Assembly: GCF_000813425.1 (NCBI RefSeq) | Contig: NZ_JWIB01000015.1 | Coordinates: 124,001 to 188,000, forward strand | DNA from: Sporosarcina sp. ZBG7A | GTDB taxonomy: Bacteria > Bacillota > Bacilli > Bacillales_A > Planococcaceae | Length of the DNA stretch: 64,000 bases | Direction of reading: 5' to 3' | Part shown: positions 1 through 8,432 of the stretch, piece after piece | How positions within the stretch are numbered: the stretch's first letter is position 1 | How the letters are laid out: each line of letters starts with the position of its first letter | Position numbers and translations under genes: made by a program | Notes under the pieces: model-generated | The model's input: only the letters and a program-made list of their open reading frames with translations | Databases searched by the model: none | What the model was told of the DNA's origin: nothing

Positions 1-97
1 GGAAGCACATAAAGCGAAGTTGATGGAGAAGTTAGACTTGAAGAGTAAACCAGAGCTAGTTGAATATGCGCTTAAGAAGAAGTTCTTGAATTTCTAA
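1..97 (+). CDS. nreC: C-terminal end of NarL/NreC-type response regulator (partial)
   Basis: Open frame from base 2 to a TAA at 95-97 gives 31 residues ending in [14 protein letters not shown]. This looks like the last helices of a LuxR-type HTH domain, and the '[10 protein letters not shown]' stretch is typical of the NreC oxygen/nitrate-responsive regulators of Firmicutes. The 5' part lies outside the window. The genes that follow (hemerythrin, nitrate transporter, molybdenum cofactor synthesis) fit a nitrate-respiration regulator, but the assignment to NreC rather than another NarL-family member is inference from a short tail plus context. Confidence 0.6.
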   Translation, partial: EAHKAKLMEKLDLKSKPELVEYALKKKFLNF

Positions 98-127
98 AAC
101 TGGTTTAGTTGAAACGGAGGCTTCGTC

Positions 128-652
128 ATGGAATCTAAGCGATTCAAATTCGATTTGCCTGCGTTGCAGGTATTGGAAAACGAGCATCAGTACTTGAAGT
201 ATTTAATGGATAATTGGCATCCGATTGTTCTTGGATTCGAACGAAACATCTACTCACTTGAAGAGGCTCGTGAAGCTATTGCCTCATTGCGGAAAGCGCT
301 AATTGAGTTTATCGAACCGTTTAAGAATCATACAGAAAAGGAAGAAGATATTTTGTTTCCTGTGCTTGCGCAATATATAGGAGGCGATCAGGGTCCAGTC
401 AAGGCAGTTGAAGAAGAGCATGAAGAGCTGGATGCCTACATCGGACATTTCCTTCACCATACACGAGGTAGTCTGGATGACCTGTCATTGAAAGATCTTG
501 AAGCCGTAGCAAAAGACGCGGGAGAAGCTTTTGAAGCAATTACTGTGCATTTCATCAAGGAAGAATCGATTGTTTTTCCGATGGTAGAATCCATGTTGCG
601 TATTGAACAACAAGACGCGTTATTCGAAAAGTTATATACACCAATTTTGTAA
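128..652 (+). CDS. Hemerythrin-domain (HHE) protein
   Basis: 174 residues forming a helical bundle with the metal-ligand pattern of hemerythrin HHE domains: NEHQYL near residue 20, NHTEKEEDILFP near 67-78, EEEHEEL near 97-103 and HFIKEESIVFP near 141-151. Such proteins bind a di-iron centre and sense or store O2 or NO, or repair iron centres. A GGAGG ribosome site lies 8 bases before the ATG. It starts 30 bases after the NreC-like gene and precedes the nitrate transporter, so a role in oxygen/NO handling during nitrate respiration is likely. Family is clear; the exact ligand is not. Confidence 0.85.
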   Translation: MESKRFKFDLPALQVLENEHQYLKYLMDNWHPIVLGFERNIYSLEEAREAIASLRKALIEFIEPFKNHTEKEEDILFPVLAQYIGGDQGPVKAVEEEHEELDAYIGHFLHHTRGSLDDLSLKDLEAVAKDAGEAFEAITVHFIKEESIVFPMVESMLRIEQQDALFEKLYTPIL

Positions 653-715
653 GGTAAACAGGAAATACCTGATCTACAAGAGCCTTTCATTCCCTATAGA
701 AATGGACTGATATGG

Positions 716-2206
716 ATGATTAAAAAAGTGCAACTGCCGTTACAAACGGCAAACTTAGTCGTAGGTTTCATGGTGTGGGTGCTCATTTCGTCACTGCTTC
801 CGTTTATTCGTGAAGACGTTGCGATTCCAGCATCACGTGTTGCGATAGTCACTGCAGTTCCAGTCGTTCTCGGTTCGATCTTGCGAATTCCGCTTGGCTA
901 TTACGCAAACGTTTTTGGAGCAAGGATTATCTTTGCAGTGAGTTTCATCTTGTTACTATTTCCAGTGTTCTACATAAGTGCTGCGTCATCATTCACGGAC
1001 TTGATCATTGGAGGTACGTTCCTAGGTATCGGGGGTGCTGTGTTCTCTGTTGGGGTTACTTCACTGCCGAAGTACTATCCAAAAGAAAAACATGGTTTGA
1101 TCAACGGAATCTATGGAATGGGGAACGTAGGTACAGCCGTCACAACGTTTGCAGCTCCTGTCTTGGCGGTTCAGTTCGGATGGAGTGCGACTGTTAAATT
1201 TTATCTGATTCTACTGCTTGCGTTCGCGGCATTGAACTTCGTACTCGGTGATCGCAAAGAACCCAAAGTAAAGACATCGATGATCGGACAAATCAAAGGT
1301 GTCTATAAAAATGAAAAACTGTGGTTCTTCTCGTTATTCTATTTCATCACTTTTGGAGCGTTTGTCGCGTTCACAATCTTCTTGCCGAACTTCCTAGTCG
1401 ATTACTTTGAGTTGGAAAAAGTGGATGCAGGAATGCGGACAGCAGGATTTATCATCGTAGCAACACTATTTCGTCCAGTGGGCGGATGGCTTGCGGATCG
1501 CTTCCAACCGTTGTTCCTATTGATGGGTGTTTTCGCAGGACTGACATTCGCTGCGGTTCTACTCGCATTCTCCCCATCGATTCTTCTATACACAGTCGGA
1601 ATCATGCTCATTGCCCTAACTGCTGGTATCGGAAATGGTGTTATTTTCAAACTAGTTCCGTTTTACTTCAGTAAACAAGCAGGAACAGCAAATGGTATTG
1701 TATCGATGATGGGTGGTCTCGGTGGATTCTTCCCACCATTACTCTTATCTGCGGTGCATTCAATGACAGGGTCGTACTCAATTGGGTTCATGGCGTTTGC
1801 CCAATTTGCACTCGTAAGTCTAGTCCTTGTCATCTGGCTCTATTACATGGACCGTCTGTCTACTGCAAAAGAAGTATTTGACTCGACAGGTTCAGGGATT
1901 CTTGTCACCGATGCATCTGGAAAGATTTTGTCGGTCAATCCTGCCTTTACTAGATTGACAGGATATCCTTCAGATGAAGTCATTGGGAAAAACCCGAATG
2001 TCCTCAGTTCAGGCAAGCAATCCAAGGAATTCTACACATCTATGTGGAGCGTCATTGGGAACGAAGGATCTTGGCAAGGAGAGATATGGAACAAACGGAG
2101 AGATGGTTCTGAGTACTTAGAGCTGTTGACCATCAATGCCATTAAAAATAATGATGGTGACGTAACCCGTTACGTTGGGACATTCAGCGATATAACCAGA
2201 GCTTAA
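716..2206 (+). CDS. narK: NarK-type nitrate/nitrite transporter fused to a C-terminal PAS domain
   Basis: 496 residues. Residues 1-380 are a 12-helix major facilitator of the nitrate/nitrite porter family. Both nitrate signatures are visible: GLINGIYGMGNVGTAV near 130, and a second Gly-rich one near 310-345 (GNGVIFKLVPFYF, then MMGGLGGFFPP). Residues about 382-496 form a complete PAS plus PAC module (FDSTGSGILVTDASG, NPAFTRLTGYPSDEVIG, YVGTFSDIT) of the kind normally found in sensor kinases or GGDEF proteins. Ordinary bacterial NarK stops near residue 390, so this is a transporter-sensor fusion. The reading frame is continuous through the join. The ribosome site is weak. It lies between the hemerythrin gene and the Moco genes that supply nitrate reductase. 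Confidence 0.9.
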   Translation: MIKKVQLPLQTANLVVGFMVWVLISSLLPFIREDVAIPASRVAIVTAVPVVLGSILRIPLGYYANVFGARIIFAVSFILLLFPVFYISAASSFTDLIIGGTFLGIGGAVFSVGVTSLPKYYPKEKHGLINGIYGMGNVGTAVTTFAAPVLAVQFGWSATVKFYLILLLAFAALNFVLGDRKEPKVKTSMIGQIKGVYKNEKLWFFSLFYFITFGAFVAFTIFLPNFLVDYFELEKVDAGMRTAGFIIVATLFRPVGGWLADRFQPLFLLMGVFAGLTFAAVLLAFSPSILLYTVGIMLIALTAGIGNGVIFKLVPFYFSKQAGTANGIVSMMGGLGGFFPPLLLSAVHSMTGSYSIGFMAFAQFALVSLVLVIWLYYMDRLSTAKEVFDSTGSGILVTDASGKILSVNPAFTRLTGYPSDEVIGKNPNVLSSGKQSKEFYTSMWSVIGNEGSWQGEIWNKRRDGSEYLELLTINAIKNNDGDVTRYVGTFSDITRA

Positions 2207-2210
2207 AACG

Positions 2211-2243
2211 GGGACGGCCGGTCTAATCGACTGGCGGTCCTCT
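2211..2243 (+). other. Hairpin between narK-PAS and moeB
   Basis: GGACGGCCGGT (2213-2223) pairs imperfectly with ACTGGCGGTCC (2230-2240) around a TAATCG loop, with one mismatch and one G-U pair. No T-tract follows, so it is more likely an mRNA-processing or attenuation element than a terminator. Confidence 0.3.
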
Positions 2244-2274
2244 GCTTACTTTACGCGAAATGAAGGTGCGTATT

Positions 2275-3294
2275 TTGGAACAACGATACTCAAGACAAGT
2301 TTTGTTCAATCCAATTGGAGAGACAGGACAACGGAAATTGGAAAACTCCCATGCGTTTGTCCTCGGATGTGGGGCACTTGGATCAGCAATTGCAGAGACA
2401 CTTGTGCGTGCGGGTATTCAGAAACTGACGATAGCGGATCGGGATTACGTAGAGCCTTCGAATCTGCAAAGACAACAACTGTTCACAGAGCAGGATGCTG
2501 TTCAAGGCGTGCCGAAAGTGATTGCAGCAGAAGCAAGACTACGTGCGATTCGCAGTGATGTAACACTCGTTCCTTTGCTTGACCATGTTGATGGACAACT
2601 TTTGGAGCGATATGCGCAGGATGCGGATATCTTATTGGATGCGACCGATAACTTTGAGGCTAGATTATTACTGAATGACTTCGCGTGGAAATATAAGATT
2701 CCATGGGTGTATGGAGCGTGTGTCGGAAGCTCCAGTAGCGTATTTCCATTCATCCCGGGTAAAACGCCTTGCTTCAGATGCTTGTTGCCAGTACTTCCTT
2801 CTGTCAATGAAACCTGTGATACTGCGGGAATTATTGCACCAGCTGTTCAACTTACAGCTGCGCACCAAAGTACAGAAGCGCTAAAATGGTTAACAGGGAA
2901 CGAAGAAGCGATGCGCACAAAATTGTTACACACAGATATTTGGCATAATACGCAAGTGGAAGCGGGCATCACACGATTGAAGAAGGAAGCGTGTGAAACA
3001 TGTGGAAGTACTCCTACATACCCGTCCTTGAATTCCGAGTCAGGCACGAACTACGTCGTATTGTGCGGTCGGGAAACGGTTCAAATCATCCCGGCAGCTG
3101 AGCGTAAGTTGACTGGAGAAGATGTCTATCGCGTTGCGGAACGTCTCGGGACAGTGGAAAAGCATACACCATTTTTTGTTGAGTTTTACGCAGAGGGATA
3201 TCGTTGTGTGGGGTTCTCAAATGGAAGACTGCTCATTCATGGGTTGAAGGATATGCGGAAAGGGCGCAAAATCTATCATCAACTGTTCGGATAA
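2275..3294 (+). CDS. moeB: MoeB/ThiF/HesA-family adenylyltransferase (MoaD-activating)
   Basis: E1-like enzyme that adenylates the C-terminal Gly-Gly of the sulfur-carrier MoaD in molybdopterin synthesis. Visible: RYSRQ near the start, the nucleotide-binding GCGALGSAIAETLVRAG, RDYVEPSNLQRQQLF with the substrate-binding Arg/Gln, DATDNFEAR, and zinc-binding CFRC and CETC pairs. The tail of about 90 residues beyond the second CxxC is variable. I place the start at TTG 2275 because AAGGTG at 2263-2268 sits 6 bases before it; an in-frame ATG at 2260 has no ribosome site. ThiF is the main alternative, but the surrounding Moco genes favour MoeB. Confidence 0.85.
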   Translation: MEQRYSRQVLFNPIGETGQRKLENSHAFVLGCGALGSAIAETLVRAGIQKLTIADRDYVEPSNLQRQQLFTEQDAVQGVPKVIAAEARLRAIRSDVTLVPLLDHVDGQLLERYAQDADILLDATDNFEARLLLNDFAWKYKIPWVYGACVGSSSSVFPFIPGKTPCFRCLLPVLPSVNETCDTAGIIAPAVQLTAAHQSTEALKWLTGNEEAMRTKLLHTDIWHNTQVEAGITRLKKEACETCGSTPTYPSLNSESGTNYVVLCGRETVQIIPAAERKLTGEDVYRVAERLGTVEKHTPFFVEFYAEGYRCVGFSNGRLLIHGLKDMRKGRKIYHQLFG

Positions 3295-3307
3295 GGGGAG
3301 AATCGAT

Positions 3308-3814
3308 GTGTACAAAGAAAACTCAGAGATGAAAAGGAAATTGAATGTGTGTGTATTAACAGTGAGCGATACACGTACGGAGGAAGATGACAATAGCGGA
3401 AGATTAATCAGAGAAAAGGTTGAAGAAGCAGGGCATGAAGTCATTGCCCGAGTCATTTGTCCGGATGATAAAAACGCGATCTTGAAAGCGGTGGAATCGT
3501 GGATTGGCAAGAAGGATGCGAATGCGATTATCATCACTGGCGGAACCGGCATCAGTTATCGGGATGTGACAATTGAAACGATCCGTCCATTTTTCACGAA
3601 GGAATTAACCGGTTTCGGAGAGTTGTTCCGCTACATTAGTTACGCAGAGGATGTTGGCTCGAAAGCGCTGCTAAGCCGTGCAGCTGCTGGAGCTGTCGGA
3701 GAAAAAGTCCTGTTTGCGTTACCAGGATCCGTAAAAGCAGTTGCGCTTGCGATGGATCGCCTTGTTATGCCGGAGCTGCTGCACATTCACTATGAGTTGA
3801 CGAAGCATTTATAA
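3308..3814 (+). CDS. moaB: Molybdenum cofactor biosynthesis protein MoaB (MogA-like)
   Basis: 168 residues of the MogA/MoaB molybdopterin-binding fold, which adenylates molybdopterin before metal insertion. Motifs: SDTRTEEDDNSG near residue 20, TGGTGISYRDVTIE near 78-91, and ALPGSVKAVALAMD near 137-150. GTG 3308 is chosen because GGGGAG at 3295-3300 lies 7 bases upstream; an ATG at 3306 is out of frame. It follows moeB by 13 bases and ends convergent with moaC. Confidence 0.93.
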   Translation: MYKENSEMKRKLNVCVLTVSDTRTEEDDNSGRLIREKVEEAGHEVIARVICPDDKNAILKAVESWIGKKDANAIIITGGTGISYRDVTIETIRPFFTKELTGFGELFRYISYAEDVGSKALLSRAAAGAVGEKVLFALPGSVKAVALAMDRLVMPELLHIHYELTKHL

Positions 3815-3821
3815 GGGATAC

Positions 3822-3852
3822 AAAAAGACGGAAGCGAGTTACGCATCCGTCC
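3822..3852 (-). terminator. Rho-independent terminator of moaC, overlapping its stop codon
   Basis: Read on the minus strand: GACGGA-T-GCG, a 5-base loop, CGC-T-TCCGTC, then TTTTT. The TAA stop of moaC sits at the edge of the hairpin loop. On the plus strand the hairpin could also slow transcription leaving moaB. Confidence 0.75.
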
Positions 3853-4333
3853 TAATATAATCCCCGTTTTTCCCACCAGTTTTAGATTGAAGCATCGTGG
3901 GGCCGATGACCATCTCTTTACCAGCTGCTTTACACATGTCATACACCGTTAAGGCAGTCGCTGATGCGGCTGTGAGTGCTTCCATTTCAACGCCGGTGAG
4001 TCCTGTTGTTTTCACTTCTGCGCGAATGAGTACTTCATAGTGTTGCATAGATTCATCGATATTCCATTCAAATCGAATATCGACACCGGTTAGAGGAAGT
4101 GGATGACACATTGGAATGATGGTTGCCGTATTTTTAGCTGCCATAATCCCAGCGACTTGTGCCACTGCGAAGACATCGCCTTTTTTATTTTTACCGTCTT
4201 TAATTTGATTGTAAATCGTGTCATTGACAAGGATGGATGTGCTCGCAACAGCAGTGCGTGATGTAATAGATTTGTCGGATACATCGACCATCCGTGCACG
4301 TCCTTGGTCATTAAAATGAGTGAGTTCAGACAT
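3839..4333 (-). CDS. moaC: Cyclic pyranopterin monophosphate synthase MoaC
   Basis: 164 residues. MoaC works with MoaA to convert GTP to cyclic pyranopterin monophosphate. Conserved motifs: [18 protein letters not shown] at the N-terminus, [11 protein letters not shown] near residue 75, the conserved [20 protein letters not shown] segment and the conserved [17 protein letters not shown] tail. The ATG at 4333 has AAAGGA 9 bases upstream; a longer in-frame extension to 4456 overlaps the divergent moeA and is not supported. It is the only gene of the Moco block on this strand, transcribed divergently from moeA. Confidence 0.95.
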   Translation of the reverse strand: MSELTHFNDQGRARMVDVSDKSITSRTAVASTSILVNDTIYNQIKDGKNKKGDVFAVAQVAGIMAAKNTATIIPMCHPLPLTGVDIRFEWNIDESMQHYEVLIRAEVKTTGLTGVEMEALTAASATALTVYDMCKAAGKEMVIGPTMLQSKTGGKNGDYIRTDA

Positions 4334-4393
4334 TCGAATCATTCCTTTCAACTCTGATACACTCAGTATAACAGAAGAAAGCAGGTGCTTTTG

Positions 4394-5647
4394 GTGGAGA
4401 TGAGAAAGCCGATCCCAGTAGCTGAAGCAGTAGCGCAAGTAATGAGTCACGTTCAACGATTAGGAACCGAATCGATTTCATTGGAACAGTCTATGAGCCG
4501 TATTTTAGCTGAACCGATTGTTGCCCGCCATAGCGTACCTCCGTTTGATCGATCACCTTATGATGGTTTTGCTATCCGAGCGAAAGACAGTGAAGGGGCA
4601 TCAGGTGAACATCGTGTGCCATTTACGGTTATTGGTGAGATTGGCGCGGGTTACGTAGGAGAACAACCTGTGGGATCTCACGAAGCATACAGAATTATGA
4701 CAGGTGCTCAAATACCTGAGGGCGCAGACGCTGTTGTAATGTTTGAACAGACGGTTGAAACGGCAGAAGGCTTTACAGTGAGGAAATCATTTGAATCTGG
4801 GGAAAACATCTCTTACAAAGGAGAAGACGCTGCGGAAGGAGAGTTGCTTATTGCAGCAGGAACTCTCATTCATGCAGGTACGATTGCATTGCTTGCGACT
4901 TTTGGATATGCAGATGTAGCGGTTTATCGGCAGCCAGTCATCGGGATTTTGTCGACAGGAACAGAGTTGTTGGACGTATCGGATGATTTAGTGCCAGGTA
5001 AAATCAGAAACTCTAATGGCCCTATGGTGAAAGGGCAATTACAGCGACTAGGCGTACCATTTAGATCATATGGCACTTCTTCAGACGACTTGGATGCATG
5101 CACAGAAGTGATTGAGCGTGCGTTGCAAGAAACGGATGCACTAATTACAACAGGTGGTGTTTCAGTCGGAGATTTCGATCATTTACCTGCAATCTATGAA
5201 CGGTTAGGCGCAAAAGTGTTGTTCAACAAAGTTGCCATGCGCCCGGGAAGTGTGACGACGGTTGCAGTCCTAGGAGACAAGTTCTTGTTCGGACTTTCGG
5301 GTAATCCATCTGCTTGTTTTACAGGGTTTGAATTGTTTGCACGTCCTGCCTTACTTTCAATGATGGGATGCACGGCACCATACCTGCCCTATTTAAAAGT
5401 CAAATTAGCAGAAGATTTTACAAAACCGAATCCGTTCACTCGATTTGTCCGCGCGGTTTGGCAAATGACTGAGAAGGGTGTAACGGCAGCTCCTGCAGGA
5501 TTCAATAAATCCAATGCAGTGTCATCGATTGCGAGAGGAAACTGTCTAATTGTATTACCAAGCGGTACGCGAGGGTATTCTACAGGCGATGAAGTGGACT
5601 TATTGCTAATTGGCGCTGAACAAGGTGTGGAGGATTGGGTGCTATGA
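4394..5647 (+). CDS. moeA: Molybdopterin molybdenumtransferase MoeA
   Basis: About 417 residues. Inserts molybdate into adenylated molybdopterin. Motifs: [15 protein letters not shown] near residue 55, [19 protein letters not shown] near 105, [10 protein letters not shown] near 185, [13 protein letters not shown] near 258, [16 protein letters not shown] near 305. Start is ambiguous: GTG 4394 has AGGTG at 4383-4387 at good spacing; GTG 4385, TTG 4391 and ATG 4400 are in frame too. The stop overlaps the mobB ATG (ATGA). Confidence 0.95.
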   Translation: MEMRKPIPVAEAVAQVMSHVQRLGTESISLEQSMSRILAEPIVARHSVPPFDRSPYDGFAIRAKDSEGASGEHRVPFTVIGEIGAGYVGEQPVGSHEAYRIMTGAQIPEGADAVVMFEQTVETAEGFTVRKSFESGENISYKGEDAAEGELLIAAGTLIHAGTIALLATFGYADVAVYRQPVIGILSTGTELLDVSDDLVPGKIRNSNGPMVKGQLQRLGVPFRSYGTSSDDLDACTEVIERALQETDALITTGGVSVGDFDHLPAIYERLGAKVLFNKVAMRPGSVTTVAVLGDKFLFGLSGNPSACFTGFELFARPALLSMMGCTAPYLPYLKVKLAEDFTKPNPFTRFVRAVWQMTEKGVTAAPAGFNKSNAVSSIARGNCLIVLPSGTRGYSTGDEVDLLLIGAEQGVEDWVL

Positions 5648-6153
5648 AGACCCTCCATATTGTTGGCTATAAAAACAGTGGAAAGACGACTCTACTAGAA
5701 CGTTGGATCAGTGTTGTGAAAGCGAAAGGGCTCACGGTCGCTGCGTTGAAGCATCATGGCCACGGGGGACAGATTGAGCTGCCTTCAGCAAACACGGATA
5801 CCAGCCGCTTTTTCGATAAAGGCGCGGATGCGACACTAGTGGCAGGTGGTGGCAGTGCTCAGCTTTTATTGAACAATGAGCCCTCCTTTGGAGCATTAAA
5901 AGCGCTAGTTACATACGATTCACCAGACGTGTTGCTGATTGAAGGCTATAAGGATGAGCGCGGCGCGAAGGTTGTTCTCGTTCGCAGCTGCGAAGACTGG
6001 GATACATTGCAAGAACTTGAAGGAGTTCAGCTTGTTATTGGAGAGGTTGCGCACAGTGAATACTCGATTATCAAAGATCGCGGTGATTCGATGCAACTCG
6101 ATAACTGGTTCACGGATTGGCTGAATAAGGAGGATCATTATGAAACCATTTGA
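5644..6153 (+). CDS. mobB: Molybdopterin-guanine dinucleotide biosynthesis adaptor MobB
   Basis: 169 residues, a small P-loop GTPase: HIVGYKNSGKTTLLERW (Walker A) near residue 5-21, KHHGHGG near 38, DTSRFFDKGAD near 55 and LLIEGYKDE near 100. It assists MobA in attaching GMP to Moco for DMSO-reductase-family enzymes such as nitrate reductase. ATG 5644 overlaps the moeA stop; GGAGG at 5629-5633 lies 10 bases upstream. Confidence 0.93.
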   Translation: MKTLHIVGYKNSGKTTLLERWISVVKAKGLTVAALKHHGHGGQIELPSANTDTSRFFDKGADATLVAGGGSAQLLLNNEPSFGALKALVTYDSPDVLLIEGYKDERGAKVVLVRSCEDWDTLQELEGVQLVIGEVAHSEYSIIKDRGDSMQLDNWFTDWLNKEDHYETI

Positions 6154-6586
6154 AGTAGTGGAAGCACCGATTGATGCGCAAGTATACTCCAATTACGTCC
6201 TGCATGCGGGTGCAGGCGCGGTCACGTTGTTCACAGGGCACGTTCGGGAATGGACCCACGGCGTACGGACGGTCTATTTAGCTTACGAAGCTTATGTACC
6301 AATGGCAGAAAAAAAACTTGCTGAAATCGGTGCGGAAATGGAAGCAAAATGGCCAGGGGTCAAAGTTGCGATTGCGCATCGCATCGGGGAATTGCACATA
6401 TCGGATATTGCAGTCGTGATCGCCGTTTCATCTCCGCATCGAAAAGCAGCTTACGAAGCAAATGAATATGCAATTGAGCGCATTAAAGAAGTTGTTCCAA
6501 TCTGGAAAAAAGAGATTTGGGAAGACGGCGAAGAATGGCTAGGCGCCCAAAAGAAATATCCTGACAAAGGAGTGGATTCTGTATGA
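6140..6586 (+). CDS. moaE: Molybdopterin synthase catalytic subunit MoaE
   Basis: 148 residues. Large subunit of molybdopterin synthase, which transfers sulfur from MoaD thiocarboxylate to cPMP. Motifs: GAGAVTLFTGHVRE near residue 25-38, YLAYEAYVPMAEKKL near 46, HRIGELHISDIAVVIAVSSPHRKAAYEA near 80-108, and the catalytic-region PIWKKEIWEDG near 121-131. AAGGAGG at 6127-6133 precedes the ATG. Overlaps mobB by 14 bases and moaD by 4. Confidence 0.96.
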   Translation: MKPFEVVEAPIDAQVYSNYVLHAGAGAVTLFTGHVREWTHGVRTVYLAYEAYVPMAEKKLAEIGAEMEAKWPGVKVAIAHRIGELHISDIAVVIAVSSPHRKAAYEANEYAIERIKEVVPIWKKEIWEDGEEWLGAQKKYPDKGVDSV

Positions 6587-6816
6587 TTAGCATTCAATAT
6601 TTTGCCAGACTTAGAGAGCTTGCTGGAAAAGGTCAAGAAACGCTGGACCGTGAGCAGATGACGGTGCAAGAACTGTTGGACTGGGCTGAAGAAACCTATC
6701 CCGGGTTTGGAAAAGACGATATTCAAGTGGCGGTGAATGAAGAATATGCACTTCCTGAAGACGTCATTCATTCAGGAGATGAATGTGCTTTCATTCCACC
6801 AGTCAGTGGAGGTTGA
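6583..6816 (+). CDS. moaD: Molybdopterin synthase sulfur-carrier subunit MoaD
   Basis: 77 residues, ubiquitin-like beta-grasp protein ending in the essential PPVSGG. The terminal glycine is adenylated by MoeB and then thiocarboxylated. Its ATG overlaps the moaE stop, the usual MoaE-MoaD coupling. Confidence 0.95.
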   Translation: MISIQYFARLRELAGKGQETLDREQMTVQELLDWAEETYPGFGKDDIQVAVNEEYALPEDVIHSGDECAFIPPVSGG

Positions 6817-6820
6817 TGTC

Positions 6821-7375
6821 ATGATTGGTATCGTATTAGCAGGGGGTCAGTCGAGACGGTTTGGTTCAACAAAGGCATTCGCAACTTATAATGGAAAGTG
6901 CTTTTACGAGTATACGATTGCAGCGTTAACGCCCCATTGTACGGAAATTATAGTCGTTGCTAGACCAGAAGACGTTGACCGGTTTCCTAGTACATTGCAT
7001 GTCGTCACGGATTTGCAGGAGTTTGCGGGACAAGGTCCTCTCGCAGGGGTTTTAACGGGAATGAATACCATTCAAAGTGATTGGTATGCGGTGCTGCCGT
7101 GTGATGTTCCGTTTGCAGATGACTCGATTATTCGGAAATTAATGAACCATAGGGCGGGCAATATGTCCGTTGCGATTGAAGAAATCGGCAAGTTACATCC
7201 GCTGCTCTCCATTTGGAGCAAGGAGGCGGAACCGATGATCCGCTCTTCGCTCGAGATGGAGAACCGAAGTGTCCGACCACTCATTCATCATTGGGTGGAT
7301 GGACAGGTGTTATTGGAAAAGAAGCCATCGCTTTTTGATAATGTAAACAGGCCTGGACAACTTGAGGGGAGATGA
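6821..7375 (+). CDS. mobA: Molybdenum cofactor guanylyltransferase MobA
   Basis: 184 residues. Transfers GMP from GTP to Moco to make the MGD cofactor. Visible: [19 protein letters not shown] at the N-terminus (nucleotide-binding LAGGxSxRxG), [18 protein letters not shown] near 65, and [14 protein letters not shown] near 90-103. ATG 6821 is chosen because GGAGG at 6808-6812 precedes it; the longer in-frame stretch overlaps moaD and lacks homology. The stop lies 4 bases before the moaA ATG. Confidence 0.94.
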   Translation: MIGIVLAGGQSRRFGSTKAFATYNGKCFYEYTIAALTPHCTEIIVVARPEDVDRFPSTLHVVTDLQEFAGQGPLAGVLTGMNTIQSDWYAVLPCDVPFADDSIIRKLMNHRAGNMSVAIEEIGKLHPLLSIWSKEAEPMIRSSLEMENRSVRPLIHHWVDGQVLLEKKPSLFDNVNRPGQLEGR

Positions 7376-7379
7376 CAAC

Positions 7380-8396
7380 ATGGAGCCAATAACAGATAAG
7401 TTTGGTCGTCCGATTCGTGACTTGAGAATATCCGTGACAGACCGCTGCAACTTTAGATGCTCCTATTGCATGCCGAAAGAGATCTTTGGGGACGATTATG
7501 TGTTCCTCCCAAAAAGTGAGTTACTGTCATTTGAAGAAATTGAAAGGCTCGCGCAACTTTTTGCGAAGATGGGCGTGAAGAAGTTACGGTTAACGGGTGG
7601 AGAACCACTCATGAGACGAGGACTTCCTGAACTTGTAGGGAAACTGATGCAAATTGAAGGAATTGAAGATATTGGCCTCACGACAAACGCCGTTTTACTC
7701 GGTCAATATGCAAAGCCTTTATATGACGCTGGCTTACGCCGGTTGAATATTAGTCTGGATGCACTGGATCCGGAGTTATTCGGGGAGATGAATGGCCGGG
7801 GCGTAAAGCCTGAAGTCATACTTAAAAATATCGATAAGGCTCACGCTTTAGGGTTTACTATAAAAATGAACATGGTCGTGAAAAAGGGGACCAATGAGCA
7901 AGAAATCTTGCCCATGGCTCAATACTTCAAAGAGCGCGGTATCACGTTACGATTCATTGAATTTATGGATGTTGGAAATGACAATGGTTGGAGTTTTGAG
8001 AAGGTCGTGACGAAGAAGGAGATTTTGGAACGTTTGCAAGCTGTCCATGATCTTGAGCCGGTTGAGGAAGAGTATTATGGAGAAGTGGCGAAGCGATGGC
8101 GCTATAAAGACAATGGAGCCGAGGTTGGTTTCATCACATCGGTATCCGAGTCGTTCTGTTCAACGTGCACACGTGCTCGTCTTTCGTCTGAAGGTAAGTT
8201 ATTTACGTGTTTGTTTGCGTCAGAAGGATTCGATGTCCGCGCGCTTATTCGTGAGGGTGCTACAGACGAAGAACTTGCTGCAGCTGTAACGGGCGTATGG
8301 GAAAACCGTGCAGATCGTTATTCGGATGAACGTACGGAACAAACGGTGAAAAATCGTAAGAACAAAAAGATTAACATGAGTTATATCGGGGGCTGA
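7380..8396 (+). CDS. moaA: GTP 3',8-cyclase MoaA
   Basis: 338 residues. Radical SAM enzyme, first step of Moco synthesis. The N-terminal [4Fe-4S] motif CNFRCSYC is near residue 22-29, followed by [13 protein letters not shown]; the second cluster shows as [18 protein letters not shown] near 258-275; the tail ends MSYIGG with the conserved Gly-Gly. ATG 7380 has GGGGAG (7365-7370) upstream; an in-frame TTG at 7362 is rejected. Last gene of the Moco cluster. Confidence 0.97.
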   Translation: MEPITDKFGRPIRDLRISVTDRCNFRCSYCMPKEIFGDDYVFLPKSELLSFEEIERLAQLFAKMGVKKLRLTGGEPLMRRGLPELVGKLMQIEGIEDIGLTTNAVLLGQYAKPLYDAGLRRLNISLDALDPELFGEMNGRGVKPEVILKNIDKAHALGFTIKMNMVVKKGTNEQEILPMAQYFKERGITLRFIEFMDVGNDNGWSFEKVVTKKEILERLQAVHDLEPVEEEYYGEVAKRWRYKDNGAEVGFITSVSESFCSTCTRARLSSEGKLFTCLFASEGFDVRALIREGATDEELAAAVTGVWENRADRYSDERTEQTVKNRKNKKINMSYIGG

Positions 8397-8432
8397 CCAA
8401 CAGCCTCCTTAAATAGTCGGGGGGATTTGAAC

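Noticed and set aside
2213..2240. Moco riboswitch or terminator before moeB
   Set aside because: The hairpin is too short for a Moco RNA and has no T-tract.
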